Shown piece by piece: positions 5,043 to 5,124 of a stretch of 5,124 bases of DNA. The DNA comes from Peptococcaceae bacterium. GTDB lineage: Bacteria; Bacillota; Desulfitobacteriia; Desulfitobacteriales; Syntrophobotulaceae. A program made the position numbers and the translations under genes. Every line of letters begins with the position of its first letter. Position 1 is the stretch's first letter. The notes beneath the pieces are model-generated. The model saw nothing but the letters and a program-made list of their open reading frames with translations, searched no databases and was not told where the DNA came from. The stretch spans positions 1 to 5,124 of the forward strand of contig JAAYII010000157.1 in NCBI GenBank assembly GCA_012523535.1. The letters run 5' to 3'.

Positions 5043-5124
5043 AGATTTTGCCTTTAGCTTTGAGGTCTTCACACAAGTCTATAATAGCTTTCCTAATGTC
5101 GGTATCCGGAGGATATACCCGATC
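5041..5124 (-). CDS. glmS: Partial C-terminus of a cobalamin-binding mutase small subunit (GlmS-like)
   Basis: Only the last 27 codons and the TAA stop are inside the window; the 5' part runs off the right edge. The visible peptide starts DRVYPPDTDIRKAI, continues into a lysine-rich helix (LCEDLKAKGKI) and then stops. Glutamate mutase sigma subunits (about 137 residues, B12-binding Rossmann fold) end with a closely similar DRVYAPGT or DRVFPPGT segment followed by a short helix, the last beta-alpha unit of the fold. The normal glycine of PPGT is an aspartate here. GlmS carries the cobalamin of glutamate mutase, which converts glutamate to 3-methylaspartate. The glmL gene directly downstream supports this, because clostridial clusters have the order glmS-glmL-glmE. 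With so few residues, another small B12-binding subunit (methylmalonyl-CoA mutase C domain or a corrinoid protein) cannot be excluded. The symbol means the mutase gene, not glucosamine-6-phosphate synthase. Confidence 0.68.
   Translation of the reverse strand, partial: DRVYPPDTDIRKAIIDLCEDLKAKGKI

Overview
The window is 5.1 kb of bacterial DNA with moderate GC. All supported genes read leftward (minus strand). Purine-rich Shine-Dalgarno sites, U-tailed hairpin terminators and the gene content (a B12-mutase chaperone, an iron-sulfur flavin enoate-type reductase and an iron-type alcohol dehydrogenase) suggest an anaerobic, fermenting or syntrophic Firmicute, perhaps of the Clostridia/Peptococcaceae type. 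That placement is inferred from style and content, not from a marker gene.

In transcription order, from the right edge leftward: (1) the last 27 codons of a small cobalamin-binding protein whose tail resembles the sigma subunit of glutamate (methylaspartate) mutase, GlmS. (2) Twelve bases later, glmL, a complete 462-residue actin/Hsp70-fold ATPase of the MutL/GlmL family. (3) A 145-base gap with two hairpins and no clear promoter. (4) A complete 650-residue FMN/4Fe-4S/FAD oxidoreductase of the Old Yellow Enzyme / 2,4-dienoyl-CoA reductase / BaiCD group. (5) A good intrinsic terminator, a probable promoter and two perfect dyads. (6) A complete iron-type alcohol dehydrogenase, probably 386 residues, whose start is better placed five codons inside the longest reading frame. 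(7) A 196-base non-coding tail with three successive inverted repeats, the closest to the gene being the likely terminator.

glmS and glmL are tightly coupled and form one operon. The flavoenzyme is probably read from the same transcript or sits behind an RNA element in the gap. The alcohol dehydrogenase looks like its own transcription unit, with a terminator before it and operator-like palindromes around its promoter. In the classical glutamate-fermentation cluster glmL is followed by glmE and then methylaspartate ammonia-lyase. Here an enoate-reductase-like gene and an alcohol dehydrogenase follow instead. The mutase large subunit must lie outside the window, or the B12 pair serves a different carbon-skeleton rearrangement. 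A reductive branch downstream of the mutase is a reasonable but unproven reading.

No RNA gene, CRISPR array, insertion sequence or prophage feature was seen. The most unusual items are the MerR-like promoter geometry pointing antisense between the flavoenzyme and the dehydrogenase, the second 17-bp dyad in the dehydrogenase leader, and several departures from textbook residues in the flavoenzyme active site and cluster motif.
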